A DNA stretch of 64,000 bases from Mermis nigrescens. Its lineage: Eukaryota > Nematoda > Enoplea > Mermithida > Mermithidae. Numbering within the stretch: position 1 is the first letter of the stretch; the number at the start of each line of letters is the position of its first letter. Below are positions 1 to 11,321 of this stretch, one piece after another. Below the pieces are notes generated by a model, which saw only the letters and a list, made by a program, of their open reading frames with translations, had not been told where the DNA came from and made no database searches. The DNA lies in assembly GCA_036768485.1 (NCBI GenBank), contig JAVLUZ010000154.1:21691896-21755895 (forward strand), written 5' to 3'. Position numbers and translations under genes: made by a program.

Positions 1-2217
1 CGATTTCTCACATCCATTTTTAACATAATTCGTCCCAATTATTCGTTACCCACAAAATTTCCTCTTTGTTTTCTGAAAATTAAGCTCTCATGCTGCAGCA
101 CATTTTTGAACTAAACATTTTACTGCTTTAAATTACTTCACAAATTTCCATTGTTTTATTTGATATTTTTGATTAGTTAGAAAAAAACCATATGCATGCA
201 CATACGGATACGAGGGGCAACCTTCAATCATGACTTATATAAAAAACCTATCGGCTGCTCATATAAATGTTTAATAGATTATCACTAAATGAGGTCTAGG
301 TGGACTATTTTAGTACGTATATTTACGTTTATCGCGCAGTAGGCTATTTGTCATTGAAGTAGATTCCATTATTATGCCTGGGCAATGATCAGTAGTCCGC
401 CACGTCCAAACTTGAAATAAAAAAATTTATTTGTCCTAGTTCGAAACGTCATTTTCAAGTCACTGGATTTCCTGGGCCATAAAGTTTATCCAGCCTTGAA
501 AAGTGGTTATCCAGTCCCAGAAAGTAGCGTTTAAGCGTCAAAGCAAATTTCCTGATCCAAAACATGGTTGTCCAGCTTTAAAGTCGTTTTTAAAGTCCAA
601 AAGTAAAATTCTCAAAGAGTGTACAAAAAGTATCCCCGTCCAAACGACCCGTTTGCCCCGTCTAACTCTTGGCCCGGCTCTTTCAGTTGACGGGCCGAAA
701 CGAATTACTAATGAATTTTTCAGTCATCATCATTGTCAGTTATTTTGACGCAAATGTAGCCAAATATCTCATATTGATGACTTTCTCTTATTATTTGTAG
801 GAGTAAAGTGCAGCTAATTCACTCGTTTACGCACAGAAACTCATTATCAAAAGCTTTATAGATTCAACGTCTCATACGCGCGAGAAAGAATGACAGAAAT
901 AAGCAAAACGACTGAAAACCGAAGAGTGGCTCATTTTACGCCCTTTTCACTACCTAACCTAGTAATTCTCCTCTCTTTCAAGTCATATCCTGTGACGACT
1001 AATGCAAGATGAAAGCCAGCACGATGACGAGCGATAAATGCTCTTTTTCATTCGTCATTACTTTTCGTGCATGAAGTTAATTCGTAATGACTACAAAAAC
1101 GTGTTGTTACAGAAAAAAATATTAACAATTAAAACAGAAAAAATAGTTCGATTGCATATCAAATCGCGAATGCACATCATACAGCTGGTATCTGGAAAAA
1201 GATTCTTACAATACCCATCCCTTTATATGTTTAAACCGCCGAACAATAGTCGTTTTTAAAGCTACATAGAATCGGCTTTATACGTACCCACAGAATGGCT
1301 CTCGACCCCCGCAAACGGACTGCTGAACTGAATACTCAGAATTGTCAAATTTCCAAAAATCGTAGAAAGTAACCTTTTGAGCGATTGTAGCTATATTTCA
1401 GCTCAAAAGTGTCAAATTTTCGGTGCTTCGCGTCATATACTCATTTCCTTAACTACATTTTGTTCAATTTATTTTTCGTTTCGAAATTTTGTGTTTTCAC
1501 CATCTGAAACGTTTAAAAGATCGTTTTTGACGCGTACTCACGGTTTTTGAGCCTGAAAAGGCCCTTTTTAAAAAAATTTTCGGCGCTGACCCCCGACCAG
1601 AATTCTCAAGCTGTACACGTATAATCGGCATCCCACATGTTAAGATTATAATCGAAGCAATCAGCGGCCTGATTCCAACTTTAATTATTAATACTTACTT
1701 ATGCTTTATTTCCTAAGCAAAAGTCTGTACTTCTTAAAGTGGAAGGTCGGGCCATAATTGCTCGAAAAATAGCCGGTCCGGCTGAGTTACATAAATAACG
1801 CACATACATATAGATACACAAGGTCAGGGTCGACAAGAGGGAGGGAGTAAAATTCCAGAAATCCAAATTAACAAATTTAGTGTTTACGATTTTTTGCTAT
1901 TTAAATGATGAAAACGGTCAAAATAGCCTATAAAACGTTTTTTTGTGGTTATGCCGCATTTTTGAAGCATTGTTTCACTCGATTTTGACTGCATAGTGTA
2001 TAATATCGTTTTTAACGCTAAAAACAGACTAACTGATCAATTTTAGCCGCTTTTTGACTAAAAACATATAAAAGTGCTATTTTGACATTATTACTACTTT
2101 TGCCTTCAAAAATGATGCGAAAAAGGTTCCGTCGGCTAAATATCAACACACAGTACTCATACCTATCTGGCTGACCCTTCGGCGGGATTCATACCTTCTA
2201 CCCCTATGTATGGTACG
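1..2217. other. No supported gene; old repeat relics
   Basis: I see no convincing exon here. About 1300-1640 resembles, in degenerate form, the family whose good copies lie at 51701-52099 and 61078-61494 (a cgtttttgac-type stretch, then a gaattc-type end). About 1810-2110 resembles the left half of the element at 49438-50947 (aaggtcaggg, then the gcctataaaacg block). The short reading frames show no domain and no codon pattern that I recognise. Confidence 0.5.
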
Positions 2218-2732
2218 TACAGTGCTGCTCAAAAGTTTAAGCGCCCCTTCGCAAAATCGCATCTCAGCATTCATTGGTTATTTTTCTGCACTAATAGGAG
2301 TAAAACGAACTTGACACACCTGTTATTTAAATTCTAGGCATAATTTCATGCATTTACATAATTTCATGCATTTACATAATTTAGAAGACCACCTTTTGTA
2401 CCAACAGTAGCCTGGAAAATCAAACACACAAAATACGCCATTTTTTCAAGTTATTCAAGTTCAATGGACTTCAAATATTCATCAGCTTTGTTTTCATTAA
2501 TTCTTTTTGATTATGGATGAAAGTTTTCTTTAATCAGGGTCTATTTCATAAGACACCATAAAATTTCCAATCAGATTTTAGACATTTGATTGAAATCACG
2601 CGTCAAGTAACGACTTAATTTTTTAAAGTAAAAAGTTTCATTGGCACTAAGCACTGTTTCATGTTTTAAATTGTCTTCTCATAGCGAAATCCATTTTTTA
2701 TTGATTCCTCCTGAGCGCTCTAGACTTGATAC

Positions 2733-5293
2733 CAGTGATCGGACCGAGGCCTCGGCCTCGGCAAGCCTCGGCGTTTTTTGGAGCCTCGGCCTCGGCGCCG
2801 AGGGTGAGGCTGAAAAGTGCCGAGGCGCCGAGGGTTAAAATCAAATTTGAATAAGTTTAATATGTCCGTTGAATATTAACTATTTAGAATGCATCTGCAG
2901 TACAAAGGCTATTTTTTACCTATAGACTTTTCTTGTGGTTTCAGTCGCGTACCCAGCTACACAAAGTTACATACAGCAAAGTGCCAATTTATTATTCATG
3001 TGATGACTAAGTTTTAATTCTCATGCTTGCTACATGGATCGGAAACACACATTCCCGAAGGGAGGGGTGAGGAGGTTTATTACCCCCCTCTCAGGGTACA
3101 AGACTCAAGTCACTGTCAGACGATTTTTGGTAAAAACCTTTTGAATATTTTTGAACCTAATTTTTACTATGGCAAAAGTGCACTTACTATTAGAATTTCC
3201 CGAAGTGAATGAGTATTTTTGGATGTAAGCAAGAGTAAATAGACAAACTGTCACTATAAAACATGCATGTAACAGCTCAAAAGTTTTGGGAGGGGCTCCT
3301 CGGCATACATGTAACGGCTAGAAATTTTGGGTGGGGGATTAGCGACTCTAATTCTATGTTAAAAATGGCAAAAGCACCTAAAATAGCCAACAAAGCGCAA
3401 ATTCTCGCCAAAAATGGGGAGGGTGAGTCGAAATTTTCTGACGTTGGAGGGAAGGGTTAGGGGAGGACGTCCAACCCTGGGTGGGTGGTAATTCCTCCAA
3501 AGCCCTTCCTGTTACTTGTATGGTTTTCGGCCATTTTTATGGGAGAGGGCGTAAACGATAACGGATTTTCAGCCGAAAATCGCAAAAACGCACCTAAAAA
3601 TGGCCAATAAATGCAGGTTTTGCCAAAAATCAATTTTGGCTCGCGCATTTTTTGGAGCCATTTTTATACAATGTTAAAATACTTTCTTGGACAAAGTGAT
3701 ATTAATTATATCGTTTTTCAGAATATTTTAGGAAATTTCAAAAAATTTTCGGCGCTTCGCGCAAAATATCGCTAATATACTGTATTTAGATTGAAGCAGG
3801 GGAAATAAACACTCCAAAATCAATTTTTGTGTAATCTAGGCATCTTTATGCAGATTTATATATCGTTTGTATCTATTTATACTGTTTTTGAAAATTTTAT
3901 GCAAAATAAGTACTATTTAATAACTTTGCACTTTTTTGCCCTTCAAAGATAAAATTGACTAATTTATCCTGATGTTGCATTGGATTTCTAAGCACAGTAG
4001 TGCTTATTACAAGATTTAATTGGCATATTACAATATCTGTAATATTTCTGATTTTGTAGTAGGTACAAGTTGTTTTAGCTTTCTCAGTCAAGTTTTATGT
4101 GTAAATTTCATCAAAAGCTCATAAAAATTTCGGCGCTTCGCGCCAAATAATCTTATGAACTATATCCAGGCCGAATTATCACATTTAGGACCACAGTTTT
4201 TTGTATTCGGCAAAGATTTTTCATAATGTAAAGAGGCTTTTCAGGACCGTCTTTGTACATGCACAAAGATTTTTGGAGAGACAAAAACTGTAAAAATGTG
4301 TAAAATTCCCGAAATTTTTTGGCGCATCAGTAATTGTCTGTCCTATATATCTTTAAAATAGTAGAATTTGCATTTAGAATGGAAAAAATGTCAAATATTC
4401 AGAGACCCAGGAATTAGCTAAGATACGCTACCGAAGGTCGAAAACCCCTGTTTTACCTTACTAAATCGCTACTGTACCATACTATATATAATAGTATACA
4501 AAAATTTGCATGTACAAAATGTTCAAAGACATTTGGATACCATTTTTGTTCATGTAAAAAGGTATCTTGCACAAAAAAACACTGTTTAGGACTGCATGCC
4601 GGTTGCAGGTCACACACTGGCAGTATGTAAAAAAATATATTTATATAAAATATCTACAAAAATTTGTTCGCTCATACAAAGACACTACTTAATTTACTGG
4701 TCCCCCATTTTGGGATTTCACCCTTCCCTCAACTCTGGACCTTGGGAACTATGATCGGAAAGTACAGTGCAGTTTCTGTCATATTACCTACTACACCAGA
4801 ATTGAATGACTGAAAAAGCGTGTTTAAACATGCATTACTGCAAAAGCGAGCACAACAATGGCTACAGTTCTGTCTTTACTTAGCTTATTTCGTTTGTTCG
4901 TATTTCTTTGACACTGTTTTCTTATTTATGTATAGTAATAAAAGTTTTTAAGTGCTTGTTCAGCCATATTTTTTATTAACTTTTCCAAGTCTTCAACGGC
5001 AACTTGTTAAATTAAGTATGCTTTCATTCTGCTGACTTTATTCAATAAATCCTTCACACAATTAATCTATTATTGAAAATGACATTCGATAAAGTGTTCA
5101 ATATTACGATTATTCTCTAGCTCATGTGCATACAAAATATTCTAAGAGCACTATTTATGGGTGTAGGTATTTAAGCTTGACCCTCGGCATTACCCTCGGC
5201 CTCGGCCTCGGCCTCGGCCGAGGCAAGGATTTTAAGGCGCCTCGGCCTCGGCCTCGGCCGAGGGTCCAAAAAGTACCCTCGGTCCGATCACTG
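2733..5293 (+). mobile_element. hAT-type element with CCGAGG terminal arrays (copy A1)
   Basis: The tips are CAGTGATCGGACCGAGG and its inverse, flanked by a perfect 8-bp duplication CTTGATAC (2725-2732, 5294-5301). YARNG tips and 8-bp target duplications are diagnostic of the hAT superfamily. Inside each tip is a GC-rich array of GCCTCG/CCGAGG units (2740-2835 and 5190-5282). The 2.56-kb body has no transposase. A near-identical inverted copy lies at 39657-42249, so the amplification looks recent. Both copies carry the same smaller nested hAT, so that insertion predates amplification. Confidence 0.92.
4192..4584. mobile_element. Small hAT-type element nested in A1 (family H)
   Basis: It is bounded by CACAGTTTTTTGTA on the left and ACAAAAAAACACTG on the right. 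The 8-bp target duplication TTTAGGAC is perfect (4184-4191, 4585-4592). The 393-bp body carries the ctttgtacatg palindrome motif typical of this family and no coding capacity. Relatives are at 8760, 12491, 40396, 49933 and 52291. Confidence 0.88.
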
Positions 5294-5811
5294 CTTGATA
5301 CTACATTAAATGTTCTAAAAAATTAAAGTAAGTGATTTGCAGTAAATTTGGGATACCTTATTAAGGACGGGAACCAAACGTTTCATATTATCAGCGCATT
5401 GAAAACAGCCCGTATTAAAATAAGTCAGCCCCCTCCATACTTAAACATCATTATTTGTATCTTTGCAGGGTAGCTGAGGAACAGTTTGGTGCAAACTAAT
5501 TAAATTTTGATTCATTAATAATTTCTCATAAGCCGATTTAATTCACTAAGCATGAATAATAATACAGCAATTTTTTTCAGAAATATATACAGTTTTTGCT
5601 CTTTTAGCTCTTTTACGAACAAAAAAATTTATTGGAACGCGAAATAAATATGATAATTCGATCATTCACCTAAGAAAATACCAAGCAGCTAATCGCACAC
5701 GTTGACAACAGAATAAGATTGTACTAGATCGCTAAAACAATACGTTACGTAAACTGTAGGGGTGCTTAAATTTTTGAGCGGCACTGTACATATCTACGGA
5801 ATGGTATATAC

Positions 5812-5968
5812 CTTGCAGCAAGCGCACATTAATACGACGGCTTGTAGCATTCGAAAGCAAGTGCTTATGATGAGCCTCCACTGCGTAAGCCCCAGAATGA
5901 TACTGATTCACGCCAAGTATAACTAATTTACCATCAGACGAAACAAATACGTTGAAGTCATTTGAAAT
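5812..5968 (-). CDS. Internal exon of Ig-domain gene (second Ig-like domain, C-terminal half)
   Basis: The 157-bp minus-strand exon has acceptor tttgcag and donor CAAG|GTATAT. It encodes 52 residues plus one base, beginning ISNDFNVFVSSDGKLVILGV and containing the Ig E-F strand pattern DGKLVI...NQYHSGAYAVEA. The position normally held by the second Ig cysteine (YxC) reads YAV, so the domain would lack its disulfide. It starts in phase 0, matching the phase-0 end of the exon at 6183-6331 (213-bp intron). It ends in phase 1. No further downstream exon is recognised before the window edge, so the gene is incomplete. The product is probably a secreted or cell-surface IgSF protein; the family is not identified. 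Confidence 0.6.
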
Positions 5969-6182
5969 CTGCAAACGAATGTATATATACTATCTTTAGT
6001 TTTTTTCAACAGATACACCTACCTGCCTATATTTCACATTCATGGTTTTAAGTAAATATCTAAATTTCTCAATAAATTATGCAAAATAGTATAATATGCT
6101 AGATTTCATTATCGTAAATTGAGATCTTTAGAGTATATAACATAATACACAGTCATCACTGCAGAGGTATGCATCTAATTAC

Positions 6183-6331
6183 AGTCTTGTTTTCATGAAT
6201 CCAACTCCAGGCTATCCACTCTATCGGTTCAGCTGATATCTTCGGGGGTGATAAGATGAGGTAGCTATTCAAATACACATCTTCGATATGTAGCTGACGG
6301 TCAAAGGCGCCATAATCAAAGGAATGCATGT
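6183..6331 (-). CDS. Internal exon of Ig-domain gene (second Ig-like domain, N-terminal half)
   Basis: The acceptor is atatttcag and the donor ACT|GTAATT, giving 149 bp: two bases, then exactly 49 codons. The peptide runs MHSFDYGAFDRQLHIEDVYL, then a PPKISAEP linker, then tryptophans in EWIAWSW and a glycosylation sequon NKT. Joined to the next exon it reads ...SWIHENKT-ISNDFNVFVSSDGKLVI, the expected spacing from Ig strand C tryptophan to strand E. The upstream exon ends with one extra base, so the phases fit (1 to 1). A longer read-through of this exon would clash in phase with the next one, which supports the GTAATT donor. The domain lacks the usual B-strand cysteine. Confidence 0.6.
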
Positions 6332-6448
6332 CTGAAATATGTTCATTGTATAAAAACTCAGCTGTCACTATCAATCAGTCAAAAGAATCAGAAGAATAAA
6401 AAATGCATAGGTATACGCCTAAGCAGTCCACCTATGCAAGGTGAAATT

Positions 6449-6816
6449 CATACATGATCTTGGGAGTATGAGAGGTTTCACCCCCGTAAAAGTTTGCACC
6501 CCCTCATAAATTCTCTCCCCGGAATTCGCAATTTACCGGAAATCCGAAAAATTTGTAAAAAATTCTGTTTCGCGTTTTTAGCCATCTATTTGCTTAAAAG
6601 TGTCAAATTCACCATATATAATCATTTTTGTGATTCAATTTATCCGATTTTTTTGGATTTTTTATGTTTTCGTGTTTTGATGCTCTAGAAAGGTAAGGAA
6701 TCGTCAGAAACGCCGAAAACGATGTTCTTGACGCGTATGCACAATTTTTAGCCCAAAAAAGGCACTTTAAAATTCAACCCCCACCCTCTCAGGAATTCCC
6801 ATTCTATGCATGTTTG
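6449..6816 (-). mobile_element. Old copy of the CATACATG-ended element (family F)
   Basis: It starts catacatgatcttggg and ends gaattcccattctatgcatg, matching in reverse the layout of good copies at 51701-52099 and 61078-61494. The middle shares the 'gtcagaaacgccgaaaac' block. Target duplications are no longer recognisable, so it is an older insertion in the large intron of the Ig gene. Confidence 0.65.
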
Positions 6817-7074
6817 ATAACACTGCTAAGAAAAATGAAGCAGCGTTGCTGTAAACCAGCAATTTTCAATTAGCGCATTAAAAATTGATAAATATTTACA
6901 GCAATGCTGTCGTTTAAATCGGTAGAAAATTTTAAGATAACCATAAGGTTGTGTGAAAGAGTTTATAGTTATGCTAAACCAGTCTTCATTAATTTTTCAA
7001 AGCGCGTAATCAAGTAAGAATCTCACAGAAGCGCAATAGTTAAAAACATCTCTTTAAAACCGCTCAAGTTTGAG

Positions 7075-7400
7075 CTTGACTTGCAGAATATGTCAACTTT
7101 TTCGGCGCTTCGCGCCTGTTCTCCTCTGTAAAGCACAAATATAAAGGCAAGAGGTAAGAAATAATTTGTCGACTAAATGATGAGATATCAGCCTAAATGA
7201 TAAATTTGCTGTATATGTATCAATAAGAAATGAGGTTGAAAAAATTGTTAGAATTTTCCTAAAATTTTTTCTCCATCGTATAGAGATCACAGAGATACGT
7301 TCAAAAGTGCCTTTATTTTCGCCTATCTCCTTATGCTTTTCGAGATATCTGGCCTCAAAAATTTTCGGTCCCACCTCCCTCTGAAATAAAAAGGGAAGTC
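7075..7400. repeat. Relic of the CAGGCCCGTA-ended hAT-type family
   Basis: This stretch matches about 58010-58330 of the intact element at 57546-58349: tgcagaatatgtcaa, ttcggcgcttcgcgcc, aggcaagaggtaagaaataat and ttttcggtcccacctccc. Its own terminal repeats are lost. Confidence 0.65.
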
Positions 7401-8759
7401 TAAAGCAGTCATAATCTTTGCGAAAAATGGCCGCAAATATTAAACATCATACTTTTTTATTCTAAATGATTTAAGTTTTTGACCTTGTGCGTGAATATAA
7501 ATTATGTTTTATAATTGTCGTGTTCAAAATTTTACTTCCAGTGCGACTTTGAAAATACACAGCACATCAGACAATTGAATACGTACAAGAAAGCGACATC
7601 GCTTTTATTTTTAATCCGCGTGAAAGTATTCCGTAAAATCCAGCAATGTTTCTAGGCACAGAATGAATCACGATCGATGAAAAGTTACGTAATTTGAGCA
7701 CAAATCTAATAATTACATATAAACTTCGTCTTGCCGTTATACTAAAATCTTAGAATTGGAAAATTTTCGACAAAAGTTTATCGAAAAATTCCTGAGTCAC
7801 AATTACATGGGGACAACAAGCACGAAATTTTAGGATATAGTCCATAAATGATCTTGGGGGTTCACGCGATTTTTACCACCACAGAGAGGTTCTAACCACC
7901 CAAGAATCTTTTCAAGCCCATAATTTTTGATTTTCCAAAAAAAATGTAGAAAAGGTGCGGTTTTGTGCGTTTCTAGCAATCTCTTGGCTCAAAAATAACA
8001 AATTTTCGATGCTTCGCGCCATGTTTATTTTTTGAATATTGTTTACACTCTTTACTCGATTTTTTCCGCATTTTTTGAAACAAAACACCGCCTAACACTC
8101 CAAGTTGGGAATTAAAGAAATGAAACTTTCGACTAAAAGTAGAGAATATCCAAGCCTTATTTTTATCACAAGCTACAAAACTAATTAAAACATTGCCTGC
8201 CTACAATTTTTCCTTCACGTTTTCATTCAACTAGTCATAAATGCTTTCATCTTTGGCGCAAGCGGGAACGACCGAAGCTTCGGCTTCGGCCGAAGCTGGG
8301 GTGTTTTCTTGCTTCGGCCGAAGGCCGAAGCAAGAAGAAAAAGAGGCCGAAGGCCGAAGCTTTATTTCATAGCAGTTTTTTATTCGCATTAAAATTTAGA
8401 CAATGTGCAATATAACTATCCTCAGACGACGCCATTTAGCTCAATTTATCTTCTAGTCACCTTAAGTCTTGTTAAAAATATGCTCACAACAGTAACTTTG
8501 ACTATATAAACAGCAAGCAACCATGTATTAATAACAAAAGCTGACTCATCTAAGCATTGTACCCGCTCCGCATCTGTTTCCATTCTTAGAAAAAGTTCGA
8601 CTATGAATGAATCACTAGCGATCGCGAAAATGACCAGACACTTAAGGAAAAAGCCACACCTTTATTCCTACATGTCTCACATTTGAAGGCATGTCTTTGT
8701 TTACTCGAAATTTCAACGCCATCTTTGTACTTGTTGTATGTCGTGTGTCTGCTGTGTAC

Positions 8760-9478
8760 CAGTGTTTTTTTAACAAGGTCCGTCTGCACATGTACAAAGA
8801 TAGTCCCTAAAAGTCCGTGTACACTTTGTGCAATCAAATTTTTGTGTAGGTATTATATTATAGTAATAACACAGTAGCGATTTTAGTGTGGTAAAACAGG
8901 GTTTTCGACTTTTGGTAGTGTATTTTAGCTAATTTCTGGGTTTCTGACGCCAAAAATGACTAAAAATTGTCTCAAAACGGCGCGAAGCGCCGAAAAATTG
9001 GACATTTTTATTTCAAAATGCAATTTCTGACATTATAAAGATATATAGGACAAAAAATTACTTATTTCCAAAATTTTTTGGAATTTTACAACTTTTTACA
9101 GTTTTTGTCTTCCCAAAAATCTTTGTACACTTTGTATACACAAATTTTTGGGTACTATAATATGGCACAGTAGCGATTTTAATGTGGTAAAAACAAAGTT
9201 GTTCGACTTTTGGTAGTGTGTTTTGACTAATTTCTGGGCCTCTAAGGGCAAAAATTAGTAAGAATTGTCTTAAAACGGCGCGAAGCGCCAAAAAATTTGA
9301 CACTATTCTTTTTGAAACGCAATTTATGTCATTATAAAGATATATAGAACTCACAATTACTCATTTCGGCGCGAAGCGCTCAAAATTTTTGCGAATTTCA
9401 GACCTTTTTTGCAATGTCTGTCTTCCCAAAAATCTTTGTACATGAGGAAAAATCTTTGCCGAGTACAAAAAAACACTG
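8760..9478. mobile_element. Small hAT-type element nested in B (family H)
   Basis: The ends are CAGTGTTTTTTTAACAAGG and, at the other end, TACAAAAAAACACTG, flanked by a perfect 8-bp duplication CTGTGTAC (8752-8759, 9479-9486). The 719-bp body holds repeats of a subunit (ggcgcgaagcgcc..., then ...tatataggacaaaaaattact) at about 8980, 9275 and 9368, and so looks internally tandem. It has no coding frame. Confidence 0.88.
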
Positions 9479-9716
9479 CTGTGTACCATTCTGTTTTGTA
9501 TCAAATCAAATAATTGCTTCATGGTCGACGTGTTAATTTTCTTAAATTTCTGCATCTAAAAACGGGAAGAAATCTCTATTTGCTTTTATGTCTACCTTAC
9601 TTCTACAAATTTAAGTATCGCCATGAAAATTAGGAATTTATAAATTAATTGTTTTCATAATTCTCAAAACTTCCAGGCTTTATTCCTAATATTACATTAT
9701 ATTTTTATATATTCAG

Positions 9717-9806
9717 GATAGTAAATCTGATGATGATCAATACACATTAGCTGCTGATATAGATGAAATGTCTAATAATGAAATCAATGTTAATGAAGAG
9801 AATTAA
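9717..9806 (+). pseudogene. Possible last exon of a hAT transposase or captured gene
   Basis: A good acceptor (tatattcag) precedes 29 codons and a TAA. The peptide is acidic, beginning DSKSDDDQYTLAADIDEMSN and ending in NVNEEN. It lies inside hAT element B on the plus strand. It may be the remaining C-terminal exon of the autonomous ancestor, but 29 codons carry no diagnostic motif and chance cannot be excluded. Confidence 0.25.
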
Positions 9807-9930
9807 TTGCGCTTTTGAAAAAATTTTTGCAATGAATGACACTATTTTATTACTTCATATTTACTCCTGAAACATAATCAAGCTTAACTTTCATATTTGT
9901 GACTCAATTCGCAATTCATTCGTCATACTA

Positions 9931-10548
9931 TAGTCTGTTTCATTCATCCGAGAGCTTTTTCAGTAAATGTTTTCGGAGGTTACAGTAACCTCTTATTTCT
10001 TATTTACTGTAAGTCGCCAGATCTCACTTTAGCTACGTAGCAAAGAAGGGTTTTTCAATAACATTTTTGCGGCATAATTTATTCTCGTCTTCCAGCAGAT
10101 CAATTAACTTACTGATAAAAATCGCTTATTCATCTTATCCTGAAGCGACACTCTAAACACAATCGACTAAGATGTTAAGAAACACTGCGAACTCCCGCAT
10201 AACTCAGTGGTAAAACCTCTTGCTTGTAGTCGAAGCAACCCGGGTTCGATCCCAGCCGGTAGCTTTTTGTTTAGCGCACTTAATGTAGTATGTCCCAGCA
10301 CTGATTAAATGCCTAAATCAAATTTATTTGGGCGTATTAGTGCATTAAAAATGGAAGAATTTCTGTCATAATCTCACAGAAATCTTTTACATTCACGTAC
10401 ACATAACCTTTTTTAGATAAATATGGTGGTAGTTAACCACTCGCCCTCACTGAGCTGATCTGCCGAAGTACAGTAATTCGTCTTGTTTAGCTTACTGTAG
10501 CCCTTAAAAGAATTGACTAAAAAGCTCTCGAATAAATGAAACAGACTA
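9931..10548. mobile_element. TA-flanked MITE with TAGTCTGTTTCAT ends and an internal tRNA-like module
   Basis: The inverted ends are TAGTCTGTTTCAT and ATGAAACAGACTA, extended by an imperfect match through gagagctttt. TA flanks both ends (9929-9930, 10549-10550), as for Tc1/mariner-type MITEs. The 618-bp element contains a tRNA-like sequence at 10191-10264. A second copy in the opposite orientation lies at 45604-46148. A third element with the same tips but a different body is at 46243-46622. Confidence 0.8.
10191..10264 (+). repeat. tRNA-like module inside a MITE (Pol III promoter remnant)
   Basis: An A-box-like ATAACTCAGTGGTAAAA and a perfect-looking B box GGTTCGATCCC are correctly spaced. 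A 5-bp anticodon stem (TGCTT/AAGCA) closes a 7-base loop GTAGTCG. The acceptor arms do not pair, so it is not a functional tRNA. The corresponding module at 45820-45892 has a better A box (TAGCTCAGTGGTAGA) and B box GGTTCGATTCC. The module is probably SINE-like or a captured tRNA. Confidence 0.6.
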
Positions 10549-10827
10549 TAATCAGAATTAGACTAAAGAATTTATACAGATTCGGCCTTCGGCCTTCGGC
10601 CGGTGCTTCGGCCTTCGGCAAGCTTCGGCCGAAGCCGAAGCAAGAGCTATTTTGGAGCTTCGGTCGTTCACTGCGCAAGAGTATGGCTTTCCAATTCATT
10701 TATCGATCAAGAATGGATGAAAGGCTGGGTAGACCTATCAGAGATAACTAACATTATGTGGGATCGCACCTAGGTCTTTACAATCCGACGATAAGTACTT
10801 CAAACTTAAATAAAATTTTTAACTCAC

Positions 10828-11239
10828 AAGATAAACGAATCTTCGTTTTTGACGATATAACCGATCCAGTAGGTGTGCTTATAACACATTTGTACAAGCC
10901 AACCTTTTCTATCGAAGTTTTGTTCAGAAATAAAGCAGCTTCGCTCCCATTTTGCACATTGAGCCAAGATTCAAGTCGTGTTTCATTAACGAACCAAGCT
11001 ACATTTATAACAGCTGAATCAGATCTTATATTTCCACAGTTTAATTTGAGCGACTTGTTTTCCTCCACCATGACATCAAAAGTAGCATTCGGATATTCGT
11101 ATAAGCGAGGCAAGAAAGTAACGTTCGGTTTTGGGAATCCAAGTAGCTCAGCACCGATCAACAGAGTTATGTAATAAATAAATAAAAGTGTCATAACTTC
11201 CGCTCCATTGTGCATTGTACCATGCAGGTAATCCTTCAT
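10828..11239 (-). CDS. Exon of Ig-domain gene: signal-peptide-like segment and first Ig domain
   Basis: From the first Met at 11239 there are 137 codons plus one base up to donor TTATCTT|GTGAGT. The Met at residue 16 begins a hydrophobic run MTLLFIYYITLLIGAELLG that looks like a secretion signal; it may be the true start. Next comes a classical Ig domain: B-strand Cys68 (LKLNC), C-strand Trp82 (VAWF) and Tyr116/Cys118 in VGLYKC. There are six N-glycosylation sequons: NVT, NAT, NKS, NET, NGS and NKT. The phase-1 end fits the exon at 6331 after a 4.5-kb intron filled with element B and relics. The start remains uncertain because a possible upstream exon (11322-11447) exists. The likely product is a secreted or surface IgSF protein. 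Confidence 0.65.
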
Positions 11240-11321
11240 AGCTCAATGGAGCAGAATATCGGCAAGACTCATTTAGAATAAAAGATATGCATTGAAAAAA
11301 ATGTGAAACTGGTAAACTCAC

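Larger units (their letters stand above)
2220..5786. mobile_element. Non-autonomous Tc1/mariner-like element, split by a hAT insertion
   Basis: The left end begins CAGTGCTGCTCAAAAGTTTA and the right end, reverse complemented, begins CAGTGCCGCTCAAAAATTTA, an imperfect inverted repeat of about 28 bp. Both ends are flanked by TA (2218-2219 and 5787-5788), the target duplication of Tc1/mariner elements. Removing the hAT insertion at 2733-5293 and one target copy leaves about 1.0 kb with no transposase frame. The right end lies only about 25 bp from the splice donor of the Ig-gene exon at 5812-5968, so the element sits just inside an intron. Confidence 0.8.
8263..10673 (+). mobile_element. hAT-type element with GCCGAAG terminal arrays (element B)
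   Basis: The right tip, reverse complemented, is CAGTGAACGACCGAAGC; the left tip is damaged but reads GGGAACGACCGAAGC. Both are followed inward by (gccgaag)n-type arrays (8272-8360 and 10580-10660). The flanks share CGCAAG with one further imperfect pair, consistent with a decayed 8-bp duplication. The 2.4-kb element lies in the large intron of the Ig gene. It contains a smaller hAT (8760-9478) and a TA-flanked MITE (9931-10548). A possible remnant coding exon is at 9717-9806. Confidence 0.8.

Noticed and set aside
503..748. A small plus-strand protein of 81 residues
   Set aside because: It lies in a degenerate repeat with recurring gtccag-type words; no domain and no conserved pattern.
10191..10264. 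A functional tRNA gene (and likewise 20306, 22018, 23222, 27428, 45820, 48895)
   Set aside because: A and B boxes are present but acceptor stems do not pair and T stems are poor; the modules are repeated inside other repeats. Called tRNA-like repeats.
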